Shown here one piece after another: positions 8,693 through 19,598 of a stretch of DNA of 64,000 nt (position 1 is the first letter of the stretch; each line of letters begins with the position of its first letter). Below the pieces are notes generated by a model. That model had not been told where the DNA came from. It did not search any database and saw only the letters and a program-made list of their open reading frames with translations. Location of the stretch: positions 6,868 to 70,867 of the forward strand of contig CALTUD010000023.1 in NCBI GenBank assembly GCA_943912335.1, in the 5' to 3' direction. Position numbers and translations under genes: made by a program. This stretch comes from an uncultured Acetobacteraceae bacterium. Lineage in GTDB: Bacteria > Pseudomonadota > Alphaproteobacteria > Acetobacterales > Acetobacteraceae.

Positions 8693-9010
8693 TCAGCCGC
8701 GACGGCCCTTGCCGTGATGGGCGCCGCTCTTCCCGGCCGGCGTATGGGCGGCGTGCCGGAAGGAAACGGTATGCACCGCACTGCGCGAACCCATGCGAAC
8801 GCGCGCGGCGGCCGGCAGATACACCGAACGACGGCTGAGCGCCCGGTAGGACACGCGATGCACTGGAGCCGGCGTGGCGGTCAGCGCGTCCAGGGTCAGC
8901 TTGCCGGCCTCGTCGTCGGTGACGACGTGCTGGGCGAAGGCAGGCGTCGCGACGCCTCCGGCCAGGGCGAAGAAGAGGAGGCTCCTGGCGGCGACAGCGC
9001 GGAAGGACAC
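8693..9010 (-). CDS. Small exported protein of unknown function
   Basis: A 105-residue protein with a clear Sec signal peptide (RSLLFFALAGGVATPAFA, cleavage before Gln27). The mature part is basic and rich in Arg, Ser and Val, with no cysteine. I do not recognise a family. GTG start with GGAG at good distance. It stands 75 bp downstream of grxD on the same strand and 15 bp from the convergent DUF1501 gene, so it may be read through from the purine/bolA/grxD transcript. Confidence 0.68.
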   Translation of the reverse strand: MSFRAVAARSLLFFALAGGVATPAFAQHVVTDDEAGKLTLDALTATPAPVHRVSYRALSRRSVYLPAAARVRMGSRSAVHTVSFRHAAHTPAGKSGAHHGKGRRG

Positions 9011-9085
9011 GTTCGTGCTCCGTGGTTCAATCGATCACGGAAACTCGATACGCGATTCAGGCCCGCGCCGTAAAGCCTTGATTGT

Positions 9086-9418
9086 TCAGGCGGCAGCCTT
9101 GATGCCCTTCTCGGCGAGCAGCGTCTCCAGCTCGCCGGACTGGTACATTTCGGTGACGATATCGCAACCGCCGACCATCTCGCCCTTCACGTAGAGCTGC
9201 GGAATGGTGGGCCAGTTCGAGAACGCCTTGATGCCTTCGCGCAGCTCGGGGTCTTCCAGCACGTTGGCGGTCTGGAACGGCACCTGAAGGTGCGACAGGA
9301 TCTGCACCACCCGCGCGGAGAAGCCGCATTGCGGGAACAACGCGTTGCCCTTCATGAAGAGCATCACCGGGTTGGCGTCGATCTCGGCCTGGATACGCTG
9401 GAAGACGGTCTCGGACAT
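9086..9418 (-). CDS. grxD: Monothiol glutaredoxin, Grx4 family
   Basis: A 110-residue monothiol glutaredoxin with CGFS active site at residues 31-34, preceded by MLFMKGNALFPQ and followed by WPTIPQLYVKGEMVGGCDI, the cis-Pro and glutathione-binding region. It carries a [2Fe-2S] cluster with glutathione and works with BolA in Fe-S delivery and iron sensing in the cytoplasm. AGGAG lies upstream. It follows bolA by 28 bp at the end of the purine cluster, a common alphaproteobacterial order. Confidence 0.96.
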   Translation of the reverse strand: MSETVFQRIQAEIDANPVMLFMKGNALFPQCGFSARVVQILSHLQVPFQTANVLEDPELREGIKAFSNWPTIPQLYVKGEMVGGCDIVTEMYQSGELETLLAEKGIKAAA

Positions 9419-9446
9419 GGGAAAAACTCCTGGAAGCGCGGCCGGA

Positions 9447-9677
9447 TCAGGGCGCGCTGGTCTGGATCGCCAAAGCATGCAGCGCGCCGCCCATATGGCC
9501 GGACAGGGCGGCATAGACGAGCTGATGCTGCTGCACGCGCGAGCGGCCGCGGAACGCCTCGCTCACCACCGTGCAGGCATAATGGTCGCCGTCGCCGGCG
9601 AGATCCTCGATCGTCACCGCGGCGTCCGGCAGGGAGGCACGGATCAGGCGTTCGATCTCGCTAGCGGCCATCGGCAT
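9447..9677 (-). CDS. bolA: BolA family protein
   Basis: A 76-residue BolA/YrbA-type protein. The fold is seen as helix IERLIRASLPDA, strand VTIEDLAGDGDHYACTVVS, and HQLVYAALSGHMGGALHALA, with the conserved His of GDHY that can join Grx4 in binding [2Fe-2S]. Start ATG at 9677 (MPMAAS) is favoured over 9671 by GGAG about ten bases upstream. It lies 23 bp after purL and 28 bp before grxD, so the likely partner is encoded next door. Confidence 0.94.
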   Translation of the reverse strand: MPMAASEIERLIRASLPDAAVTIEDLAGDGDHYACTVVSEAFRGRSRVQQHQLVYAALSGHMGGALHALAIQTSAP

Positions 9678-9700
9678 CGTGAAGGCACTCCGAAGGGGGA

Positions 9701-11904
<2,204 letters not shown>

Positions 11905-11908
<4 letters not shown>

Positions 11909-12573
11909 TGTTTGAAGCTCTCCACCAGCCCGTCGAACAACGGCTTGCCGTCGGTGCCGCCCATCAGCGGGTCCACCAGATCCTCGGGATGCGGCATCAG
12001 CCCGCACACGCGCAGATTGGCGCTGAACACGCCAGCGATCGCCCGCGCGCTGCCGTTATGGTTCTCGCCCTCGTAGCGGAACGCGACGCGACCCTCGCCC
12101 TCGATCCGGTCGAGCGTGTCGGCATCGGCGGCATAGTTGCCGTCGCCATGCGCCATGGGGGCGCGGAACACCTCGCCTGCCTGCCAGTTGCGGGTGAACG
12201 CCGTGTCGGCCCGCTCCACGCGCAGGCGGCAATCCTGCGACAGGAAGCGCATCCCGGCATTGCGCAGCAGCGCGCCGGGCAGAAGCTGCGCTTCTGTCAG
12301 GATCTGGAAGCCGTTGCAGACGCCGAGGATGTAGCCGCCGCGCGCGGCGAATTCGCGCACCGGGCCCATGATCGGCGCATGCGCGGCCATGGCGCCGGAG
12401 CGGAGATAGTCGCCATGGCTGAAGCCGCCCGGCAGCACCACCAGATCCAGCTCCGGCAGCGTGTCCTGGCGATGCCACAGCATCACCGGCTCGCGTCCGG
12501 ACGCGTTGCGCAGCGCGATCGCCATATCGCGCTCCCGGTTCGTGCCCGGGAAGACGACGATGCCCGCTCTCAC
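11905..12573 (-). CDS. purQ: Phosphoribosylformylglycinamidine synthase, glutaminase subunit PurQ
   Basis: A 222-residue class I glutamine amidotransferase giving ammonia to PurL. The nucleophile elbow is GVCNGFQ with Cys near residue 85; other family parts are VVFPGTNRERDMA, VVLPGGFSHGDYLR, and the C-terminal GLMPHPEDL (catalytic His and a following acidic residue). The GTG start overlaps the TGA of the preceding small secreted-protein gene (GTGA), and its own TGA overlaps the purL GTG, so expression is coupled on both sides. Confidence 0.97.
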
Positions 12574-12953
12574 GGCTTGGCCGCGCCGCCGCCGCAGGGG
12601 AACGCCGCCTTGAACGCATCGTAGGTCACCGGACCGACATCGTTGCTCAGGCGGTCCGGATGCTTGCTCAGATAGCCCAGCAGCACGCCGCGCATCTGCT
12701 GCGCGGTGGTCGGGCCGGGAATGCAGACATCGCGGGCGACATTGGGGCCGGCGGCGGTTTCCACCAGGGTGATGGCGTCGCTGACGCCGCTCACATAGGC
12801 GTCGCACACCTTCACGGTCTGCGGCGACTGGCAGAAACGCTGCAGCGCGCCGGCCGGCAGGTGCGACAAGCGCCCACCCTGCGCCTCGGCGAACGCGGCG
12901 CCGCTCATGCCGAATGTCGCGACGGCGGCGAGGATCAGACCGAGCCTGTTCAT
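12570..12953 (-). CDS. Exported four-cysteine protein, Rap1a/Tai-like, inside the purine operon
   Basis: A 127-residue protein with a Sec signal peptide (LGLILAAVATFGMSGAAFA, cleavage about residue 22). The mature part has four cysteines (about 41, 50, 77, 120), enough for two disulfides, and the pattern FCQSP...VCDAYVSGVSDA...VCIP...GVLLGYLSKHPDRL...F..AFPC resembles the Rap1a/Tai family, named for type VI secretion immunity proteins but also found where no such system exists. It sits between purS and purQ with ATGA and GTGA overlaps. No purine role is known; family assignment is from wording only. Confidence 0.75.
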   Translation of the reverse strand: MNRLGLILAAVATFGMSGAAFAEAQGGRLSHLPAGALQRFCQSPQTVKVCDAYVSGVSDAITLVETAAGPNVARDVCIPGPTTAQQMRGVLLGYLSKHPDRLSNDVGPVTYDAFKAAFPCGGGAAKP

Positions 12954-13192
12954 GCCAGAACCTCCGTTTCGAAGCTCTCGATCACCAGATTGGCCAGGAG
13001 CTGGCGGCCCATCTCGTCGGCCTGCGCCTTGGCACGGGCGGCGTCGGTCTCGTCCAGCTCCAGCTCGATCACGCGTCCGGCGCGGACCTCGCCCACATTG
13101 GCGAAGCCGAGCGTATGCAGGGCATGGCCGATCGCCTTGCCCGGCGGGTCCAGCACGCCGTCCTTGAGCATGACCGTCACCCGAACCTTCAT
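12950..13192 (-). CDS. purS: Phosphoribosylformylglycinamidine synthase, PurS subunit
   Basis: An 80-residue PurS, the structural subunit that bridges PurL and PurQ. Typical wording: MKVRVTVMLKDGVLDPPG, GKAIGHALHTLGF, VGEVRAGRVIELEL. Ferredoxin-like fold expected. ATG overlaps the purC TGA (ATGA) and its own stop overlaps the following exported-protein ATG, so it is in the middle of a coupled chain. Confidence 0.96.
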   Translation of the reverse strand: MKVRVTVMLKDGVLDPPGKAIGHALHTLGFANVGEVRAGRVIELELDETDAARAKAQADEMGRQLLANLVIESFETEVLA

Positions 13193-13953
13193 TGCATGAC
13201 CTCCGGGCCCTTCATGTCGCTGTTGCCCGCTTCGGGCAGGATGCCGAGGCGGCGCGCGACCTCCTGATACGCTTCCTCGACCCGCCCCATGTCGCGCCGG
13301 AAGCGGTCCTTGTCCATCTTCTCGGAGGTCTTGGCGTCCCAGAGACGGCAGTTATCCGGGCTGATCTCGTCGGCGAGCACGAGGCGCATATCCTCGTTCT
13401 CCCAGAGCCGGCCGAACTCCAGCTTGAAGTCCACCAGCGTGATGCCCACGCCCAGGAACAGGCCGGTGAGGAAATCGTTGATCCGCAGTGCCAGGGCGAC
13501 GATGTCGTCCATGTCGGCGGTGGAAGCCCAGCCGAACGCGGTGATGTGCTCCTCGGCCACCATCGGATCGTTCAGGCTGTCGTTCTTGTAGTAGTATTCC
13601 AGGATCGAACGCGGCAGGCGGGTGCCTTCCGGGATGCCCAGACGCTTGCTCAGCGAGCCGGCAGCCACGTTGCGCACCACGACCTCGAGCGGAATGATCT
13701 CCACTTCGCGGATCAGCTGCTCGCGCATGTTGAGACGACGCACGAAATGGGTCGGCACGCCGATCTCGTGCAGGCGCAGCATCAGATGCTCGCTGATGCG
13801 GTTGTTCAGCACGCCCTTGCCGGTGATGATGCCCTTCTTGGCGCCGTTGCCGGCAGTGGCATCGTCCTTGAAATACTGCACGAGCGTCCCGGGCTCGGGG
13901 CCCTCGAACAGGATCTTCGCTTTACCTTCGTAGAGCTGGCGGCGGCGGGCCAT
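13189..13953 (-). CDS. purC: SAICAR synthetase
   Basis: A 254-residue phosphoribosylaminoimidazole-succinocarboxamide synthase (CAIR + Asp + ATP to SAICAR). Signature parts: LYEGKAKILFEGPEPGTLVQYFKDDATAGNG (ATP site), HFVRRLNMREQLI, VEIIPLEVVVRNVAAGS, LVDFKLEFG, LADEISPDNCRLWD. AAGGA precedes the ATG. First gene of the overlapping purC-purS-X-purQ-purL chain; the 108 bp upstream hold no recognisable purine riboswitch. Confidence 0.98.
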   Translation of the reverse strand: MARRRQLYEGKAKILFEGPEPGTLVQYFKDDATAGNGAKKGIITGKGVLNNRISEHLMLRLHEIGVPTHFVRRLNMREQLIREVEIIPLEVVVRNVAAGSLSKRLGIPEGTRLPRSILEYYYKNDSLNDPMVAEEHITAFGWASTADMDDIVALALRINDFLTGLFLGVGITLVDFKLEFGRLWENEDMRLVLADEISPDNCRLWDAKTSEKMDKDRFRRDMGRVEEAYQEVARRLGILPEAGNSDMKGPEVMQ

Positions 13954-14061
13954 GGCGGTCCTTCTTTGCGCTTCGCGAACGCCGATCTGATGGCGCGGGC
14001 GCGGTATAGCAGCCGGGAACCCGGCCGGATACAGGCGGGACCCGGCCGGATGATTCGCCGG

Positions 14062-14823
14062 TCAGGCGGCGTCGATGCCTGCGGACGGCACCAGCGCCTC
14101 GATCTCCACCGGCGCGAACGGCGTCTTGTCCGGCGCACCGGCGGCGAAGAACCAGCTCGGCGCCGCATCGCGGCTGGCCGGAAGCCCGACCAGGGACGCG
14201 TTGGTGGTGCCGAAACCGGAGCGCGGCGGGATGTTCATCTCGCTGCCGGCCGGCAGGGAGCGGTCGCTCAGCAACGTGCTCCAGGACGTCCAGTCCGGCG
14301 GAACCGGCGTGGGCGCCGCCTGGAAGCGCGGCAGGTGGCGGGCGATGCGCGGAATGGTCATGTCGTCCGGCGCGCCGGTGGCGATCATGTGCAGGCCGGG
14401 CTCCAGCTCCGTGATCTCGGCATGGCCGTAGCCGAGCCCGCACAGGAAGAAGGCGCGATCGCGATCGCCGATGATCATGTTGTAGGAGCGATAGCGGCCG
14501 GCATCGAGCGCGGAAACGGCCCGCGCCCCCTCCTCCGCCGTGGCTTCGTCGCTGGCGATGAACGGCAGCATGCCGCGCGACAGCTTGCCGGGCGCAGGCC
14601 CCAGACTGCCGACACGGTTCAGCACCGCCGCGACCACGCCGCTCTGGCCGATCGCGAGCCAGGTGCCGCCGCCGGGAACGTCGCGCGGACCGATGGTGCC
14701 CGGGCGATCGGCCCAGTGCCGGGCCGGCTGCTCCCAGGGGCGGTCCAGCCGCTCGTCACGGTTGGCGGCGATCAGAAGCGGCCAGGGTTCACCTGGGGTG
14801 ATGGAAACAACGACGGTGCACAC
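14062..14823 (-). CDS. NRDE (TANGO2-like) family protein
   Basis: A 253-residue NRDE-family protein, named for its motif, here LLIAANRDERLDRPW near residue 20. The family is thought to be Ntn-type with Cys after the initiator Met; I chose the GTG at 14823 because it gives M-C-T-V at the N-terminus as relatives have. Other blocks: WLAIGQSGVVAAVLNRVG, SYNMIIGDRDRAFFL, FGTTNASLV. Function unclear (linked to haem or lipid handling in eukaryotic TANGO2). It lies between purB and purC in the same direction. Confidence 0.88.
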   Translation of the reverse strand: MCTVVVSITPGEPWPLLIAANRDERLDRPWEQPARHWADRPGTIGPRDVPGGGTWLAIGQSGVVAAVLNRVGSLGPAPGKLSRGMLPFIASDEATAEEGARAVSALDAGRYRSYNMIIGDRDRAFFLCGLGYGHAEITELEPGLHMIATGAPDDMTIPRIARHLPRFQAAPTPVPPDWTSWSTLLSDRSLPAGSEMNIPPRSGFGTTNASLVGLPASRDAAPSWFFAAGAPDKTPFAPVEIEALVPSAGIDAA

Positions 14824-14966
14824 GTTCCACGAAATCCGTATCTCGCCCCGTCCTATGGGCCGACTGCGACCATGCCGCAATGCGGCAAAGGCGGCTGAGC
14901 GTCAATGGCGAGGTTGGGAGGGTTCCGCCATTCACGCGAGAATGGCGGAAACGACGTTCCATTCGC

Positions 14967-16319
14967 TCAGGGCGCAGCCGGGCCCGGCTCGCCGAACACG
15001 CGGCGATAGGAACTGTCCAGCGCGGCCAGATGCCGCATGGAATCCATCGCCTGGTCCAGCGAAGCGGCCGACACCTTGGCGGCGACCTCGGGGTCGGCGC
15101 TCAGGTTCTCGCGGAAGGACCGGCCATCGGCGTCGGCCAGCTTGGTCCAGGTCGCCATCGCGTTGCGCTGCACGATCCGGTAGGCGTCCTCGCGCGAGAT
15201 GCCCGAACGGGCCAGCTCCAGCAGCACCTCGCCCGAATGCACCACGCCGCCCAGGCTTTCCAGATTGGCCAGCATCCGCTCCGGGTAGATCACCAGCTTT
15301 TCCATCATGCCGGCGAGGCGCGCCAGCGCGAAGTCGAGGCCGATGGTGGCGTCCGGACCGACATTGCGCTCCACCGAGGAGTGGCTGATGTCGCGCTCGT
15401 GCCACAGCGCCACGTTCTCCAGCGCCGGCACCGCATGCGAGCGCACCAGACGCGCGAGACCGGTCAGGTTCTCCGACAACACCGGGTTGCGCTTGTGCGG
15501 CATCGCCGACGAGCCCTTCTGGCCGGGATGGAAGAACTCCTCCGCTTCCCGTACCTCGGAACGCTGCAGGTGGCGAACCTCCACCGCCAGACGCTCCACC
15601 CCGGACGCGATCACGGCGAGCGTGCAGAAGAAGGCGGCGTGGCGATCGCGCGGGATCACCTGGGTCGAAACCGGCTCGGGCTGGAGGCCGAGGCGCTCGG
15701 CCACGAACTCCTCCACCCGCGGGTCCACATGGGCGAACGTGCCGACCGCGCCGGAAATGGCGCAGGTGGCGATCTCGGCGCGGGCCTGCACCAGACGGGC
15801 ACGGTTGCGGTCGAACTCGGCATAATGGCCGGCGAGCTTGAGCCCGAACGAGGTCGGCTCGGCATGGATCGCGTGCGACCGGCCGATCGTGAGGGTGTAT
15901 TTGTGCTCGAAAGCCCGGCGCTTCAGCGCGGCCAGAACGTCGTCCAGATCGGCCAGCAGCAAATCGGCGGCCTGGGTGAGCTGCACCGCGAAACAGGTGT
16001 CGAGCACGTCGGACGACGTCATGCCCAGATGCACGAAGCGGCTGTCGGGGCCGATCTTCTCGGCCAGCCAGGTCAGGAAGGCGATCACGTCGTGGCGTGT
16101 TTCCGCCTCGATCGCGTCGATCCGGGCCAGATCGGCGTCGGAGAAGGCGGCCATGGCGGCATCGCCGTTGCGCCGGATCGCGGCGGCGGACTCGGCCGGA
16201 ACGTCGCCGAACCGGGCCATCGCTTCCGTGGCCAGCGCCTCGATCTCGAACCAGATGCGATAGCGATTGGCCGGGGCCCAGATCGCTTCCATGGCCGGTC
16301 GTGTATAGCGTGGAACCAT
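14967..16319 (-). CDS. purB: Adenylosuccinate lyase
   Basis: A 450-residue fumarase/aspartase-superfamily enzyme that splits SAICAR and adenylosuccinate, releasing fumarate. Signature loop GSSAMPHKRNP lies near residue 280; VHLGMTSSDVLDT and TIGRSHAIHAEPTSFG carry other active-site residues. Start MVPRYTRPAMEAIW at 16319 has GGGGGTT upstream; a longer frame is rejected because the extra residues are low-complexity. Same strand as the downstream purine genes, 143 bp ahead of the NRDE gene; divergent from terC. Confidence 0.97.
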   Translation of the reverse strand: MVPRYTRPAMEAIWAPANRYRIWFEIEALATEAMARFGDVPAESAAAIRRNGDAAMAAFSDADLARIDAIEAETRHDVIAFLTWLAEKIGPDSRFVHLGMTSSDVLDTCFAVQLTQAADLLLADLDDVLAALKRRAFEHKYTLTIGRSHAIHAEPTSFGLKLAGHYAEFDRNRARLVQARAEIATCAISGAVGTFAHVDPRVEEFVAERLGLQPEPVSTQVIPRDRHAAFFCTLAVIASGVERLAVEVRHLQRSEVREAEEFFHPGQKGSSAMPHKRNPVLSENLTGLARLVRSHAVPALENVALWHERDISHSSVERNVGPDATIGLDFALARLAGMMEKLVIYPERMLANLESLGGVVHSGEVLLELARSGISREDAYRIVQRNAMATWTKLADADGRSFRENLSADPEVAAKVSAASLDQAMDSMRHLAALDSSYRRVFGEPGPAAP

Positions 16320-16401
16320 CGGAACCCCCGTCTCGCGCGTTTCTGCGCGCCTTTGAGCACAAAAGCCGCCGCCGCGCAGGGGGCGCATTCGAGGAGCGAC
16401 C

Positions 16402-17046
16402 ATGTCCAGCCTGCATCACCTGCTGCCGCAACTGCTCGCTCTGCTTCAGGTGCTGCTGATCGACCTGACCCTGGCCGGCGACAACGCGGTGGTGGTCGGG
16501 TTGGCGGTGCAGGGACTGCCGGCACGGGAAAAGCGCCTGGCGATCCTGTTCGGCATCGTCGCCGCGACGGTGATCCGGATCGCTCTCGCCACCGTGGCGC
16601 TCCAGCTGCTGGAGATCATCGGCCTGATGCTTGCCGGCGGGCTGCTGCTGCTCTGGGTGTGCTGGCGCATGCTGCGCGAGCTGCGTCATCGCGACCGCGT
16701 GGCGTCCGGCGACGCCGCGCCGGTGGATCATTCCGGTCCGTCCATGCTGCGTCGTGCCATCGTTCGGATCGTTCTGGCCGACCTGTCCATGAGCCTGGAC
16801 AACGTTCTGGCCGTGGCCGGCGCGGCGCAGCAGCATCTCTGGGTGATGGTCGCGGGCCTCGTGATCTCCGTGGTGCTGATGGGCGCCGCCGCGTCGCTGG
16901 TGGCCCGTCTGCTGGAGCGCTACCGCTGGATCGCCTGGGTCGGGCTGCTGATCGTCACCGTGGTGGCGGTGGAACTGGTGGTGAAGGGCGGCCGAGAGGT
17001 GTGGCACCACCTCCCCGCCCATTCCGCGGCGACGATGGCGGGATGA
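16402..17046 (+). CDS. TerC family integral membrane protein (YjbE type)
   Basis: A 214-residue membrane protein with about seven helices. Two TerC signature sites are present: LTLAGDNAVVVGLA near residue 22 and LSMSLDNVLAVAGAA near residue 128, whose Asp/Asn pairs probably bind metal. Relatives export Mn2+ and load it onto secreted proteins. GAGGAG precedes the ATG. Ends three bases before the convergent gene at 17050. Confidence 0.93.
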   Translation: MSSLHHLLPQLLALLQVLLIDLTLAGDNAVVVGLAVQGLPAREKRLAILFGIVAATVIRIALATVALQLLEIIGLMLAGGLLLLWVCWRMLRELRHRDRVASGDAAPVDHSGPSMLRRAIVRIVLADLSMSLDNVLAVAGAAQQHLWVMVAGLVISVVLMGAAASLVARLLERYRWIAWVGLLIVTVVAVELVVKGGREVWHHLPAHSAATMAG

Positions 17047-17049
17047 CGC

Positions 17050-17730
17050 CTACTCGTCGGCGTCGTTGAAGCTATGGATCCCGATCTGGCAGTGCGGCAC
17101 CGGCTTCGGCTGCAAGCTGACGAGGTCGGAGATCCAGCACTTGTCGAAGACCGAACAGTAGCACGCGCGATAGCTGATCCGGTGCGATGCCGCCATGAAA
17201 CGCAAGCCGAGCAACGGGGTGCCGTCGTCGCTGCCGTCCGTGCCCGTATGCGGCGCCGGCAACCGGATCAGCTCGTTGCTTTGTCCGGGCCGGAGCACCT
17301 CGTGACTGAGCGTGTTGATGGGCAACCCGCCCGGCAACTGGCGATGCCGCTCCGCCTTGTCTTTTGAGATGCCGCAGCACGTCTCCAGCAGCGCAGTGAC
17401 GGTGTGGACCGGTTTGCCGTCCAGCAACACTTCCAGACTTTCCAGCTTGGCGGGGCCGATCCCGGCATTGGTGATCCGGACGATGGTGTCGCGCGTGTCC
17501 GAATAGGACCCTTCCATCTGAAGGAACGGCCAGGAATTCGCCTCCACGAGCTGGGCGTTGGCCTCCACCAGCGCCCGCTCGGTCTCGCCATGCTCGATCG
17601 CCACGTAGAGCGACACGGCGGAGATGAACACCGCCGTGAGCGCCAGAATCAGGTCGAGCCAGCGATGACCCACATGGCGGGGGTGGGCATGCACGTCGTC
17701 CACTCCCGTCTGCGTGGGCAGTTCGAGCAC
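17050..17730 (-). CDS. Single-pass membrane protein of unknown function
   Basis: A 226-residue protein with one hydrophobic helix at about 23-45 (LDLILALTAVFISAVSLYVAI) after a His-rich N-terminal stretch, then a mostly polar domain, probably periplasmic, with strand-like segments (WPFLQMEGSYSD, TIVRITNAGIGPAKLESLEVLLDG) and four cysteines (ETCCG, YRACYCS region, DKCW). I do not recognise a named family. GTG start directly abuts the ggt stop (TAA|GTG), so it is probably co-translated with ggt. Confidence 0.72.
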   Translation of the reverse strand: MLELPTQTGVDDVHAHPRHVGHRWLDLILALTAVFISAVSLYVAIEHGETERALVEANAQLVEANSWPFLQMEGSYSDTRDTIVRITNAGIGPAKLESLEVLLDGKPVHTVTALLETCCGISKDKAERHRQLPGGLPINTLSHEVLRPGQSNELIRLPAPHTGTDGSDDGTPLLGLRFMAASHRISYRACYCSVFDKCWISDLVSLQPKPVPHCQIGIHSFNDADE

Positions 17731-19593
17731 TTACGGAACGCCGACGGCGCCGCCGCCCGGATGGCGCAGGTCGAGCCCGCCCCAATCGCCCGGCTCGTGC
17801 TGCGCCAGCGACGGGCCGCCGACGAGCACGCCCTCGGCCGAGCCCCAGTTCTCGTGCGGCTGGATATGGTAGCCCATCGCGGTCAGCTTGGCCGTCACCT
17901 CCGGCGTCAGCGCACCCGCCTCGGCCTGCACGGGATCCGGCATCCATTGCTCGTGGATGCGCGGCTGGTTCACCGCCTGGGCGATGTTCATGCCGCCATC
18001 CACCACCGCGAGGATCGCTTCCAGCGTGATGGTCGGAATGCGCGAACCGCCGGGGCTGCCGATCGCCATCACCACATGGCCGTTGCGCGACAGGATGGTG
18101 GGCGACATCGACGACAGCGGCGTCTTGCCCGGCGCGATCGCATTCGCCTCCGAACCGACGATCCCATACATGTTGGGCGCGCCCGGCTTGGTGGCGAAAT
18201 CGTCCATCTCGTCGTTCATCATGATGCCGGTGCCGGCGGCGGTGACCTTGGCGCCGAACCAGCCGTTCAGCGTGTAGGTCATCGACACGGCGCGGCCGTC
18301 CTTGTCGACGATGGAGAAATGCGTCGTTTCCGTCTTCTCGTGCGGGATCGGGTCCAGCGGCTGCAGCATCGAGGACGGCTCGGCGTGGTCGGTCGGCAGA
18401 TGCGCCCGCGCCTCCTGGTCATAGGAGCGGCTGATCAGCTTCTCGACCGGATCGTGCACGAAGGCCGGATCGCCCAGATCCTGCCGGTCGGCATAAGCAC
18501 GCCGCATCGCCTCCACCTGGCGCTGCACGCCGGCGGCGCTGCGCAGACCGAGCTTGCCCAGATCGTCGCCGTCGAGAATGCCCAGCATCTCGCAGATCGC
18601 GACGCCGCCGCCGCTGGGCGGGGGCGCGGTGTCGATCGAGAACCCGCGATAGGTGCACGAGACCGGCTTCATGACCCGCGTGCGATAGGCGGCGAAATCG
18701 GCCGGCGTGATGATGCCACCGCCCGCCTTGCTGGCCGCCGCGATCGCAGCGCCGATCGGGCCCTTGTAGAACGCATCCGCCCCGTGTTCGGAGATCAGTT
18801 CCAGGCTGTGGGCCAGATCGGTCTGCTTGAACAGGTCGCCCACCCGGAACAGCGAGCCGTCCGGGCGCAGGAAGATGCGGGCGGAGGCCGGATCCTTGCG
18901 GAAGCCTTCGGTGGCCGTATTCAGCAGCATCACGTCGCCCGGTCCGAGCACGTAGCCGTCGCGCGCCAGGGCGATCGCCGGCGCCATCACCTGGGCACGC
19001 TTGAGCTTGCCCCAGCGCTGGAGCGCCTGATCCATCCCGGCCACGGTGCCGGGCACGGCGACGGCCTTCCAGCCGGTCTCCGACAGGCCGGGCACGACAT
19101 TGCCGGACGCGTCGAGATACATCGTCTTCGTGGCGGCGAGCGGCGCATGCTCGCGGAAATCCAGGAAATACGCCTTGCCGTCCGGCTCCTTCAGGGTCAG
19201 GAACCCGCCGCCGCCGATATTGCCGGCAGCCGGATAGACCACGGCGAGCGCATAGGCGACCGCGACGGCCGCATCCACCGCATTGCCGCCCTTGGCCAGG
19301 ATGTCCGCGCCGATCTTGGAGGCCAGCATATGGGCGCTGACGACCATGCCGTGCCGGCCCAACACGGGAACCGCATCGGCACGGGACGGACCGGACGGGC
19401 CGAACGCCAGCGGGTCCGGCGCGCCTTCCCAGGCGCCGGGTTTGGCGTTCGGGGCCGGCTGAGCCGGGGCCGCGACGGCGCTCGGAGCCGGTGCTTGGGC
19501 CGGGGCCGGTTGCGTTTGAGCGCCCGCCAGAACGGGCGCGACGGAAAAGGATGCCGCGAGGGCGATTTGGAGCAGTCTGCGGGAAGCGTTCAT
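17731..19593 (-). CDS. ggt: Gamma-glutamyltransferase
   Basis: A 620-residue periplasmic Ntn-hydrolase that cleaves glutathione and transfers gamma-glutamyl groups. Signal peptide at 1-25 (ALAASFSVAPVLAGA) is followed by a 30-residue Pro/Ala-rich linker. The autoprocessing site is TTHFSIVDKDGRAVSMTY-type wording, nucleophile Thr423, then TLNGWFG, matching the GGT signature; large and small subunits arise by self-cleavage there. Small subunit also has the GSPGGSRIPT oxyanion region. Lies 5 bp after map and abuts the downstream membrane-protein gene. Confidence 0.95.
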   Translation of the reverse strand: MNASRRLLQIALAASFSVAPVLAGAQTQPAPAQAPAPSAVAAPAQPAPNAKPGAWEGAPDPLAFGPSGPSRADAVPVLGRHGMVVSAHMLASKIGADILAKGGNAVDAAVAVAYALAVVYPAAGNIGGGGFLTLKEPDGKAYFLDFREHAPLAATKTMYLDASGNVVPGLSETGWKAVAVPGTVAGMDQALQRWGKLKRAQVMAPAIALARDGYVLGPGDVMLLNTATEGFRKDPASARIFLRPDGSLFRVGDLFKQTDLAHSLELISEHGADAFYKGPIGAAIAAASKAGGGIITPADFAAYRTRVMKPVSCTYRGFSIDTAPPPSGGGVAICEMLGILDGDDLGKLGLRSAAGVQRQVEAMRRAYADRQDLGDPAFVHDPVEKLISRSYDQEARAHLPTDHAEPSSMLQPLDPIPHEKTETTHFSIVDKDGRAVSMTYTLNGWFGAKVTAAGTGIMMNDEMDDFATKPGAPNMYGIVGSEANAIAPGKTPLSSMSPTILSRNGHVVMAIGSPGGSRIPTITLEAILAVVDGGMNIAQAVNQPRIHEQWMPDPVQAEAGALTPEVTAKLTAMGYHIQPHENWGSAEGVLVGGPSLAQHEPGDWGGLDLRHPGGGAVGVP

Positions 19594-19598
19594 GCCCC

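Noticed and set aside
12570..12953. Functional type VI secretion immunity locus
   Set aside because: Only the Rap1a/Tai-like protein is present; no effector or secretion gene lies nearby, so I keep it as an unexplained exported protein.
13954..14061. Purine or PRPP riboswitch before purC
   Set aside because: 108-bp gap shows no conserved riboswitch core; only a ribosome-binding site and possible weak promoter words.
14932..17022. Long open frame covering purB and terC on the minus strand
   Set aside because: Runs out of frame through two recognised genes on opposite strands; composition is Arg/Gly/Ala-rich shadow.
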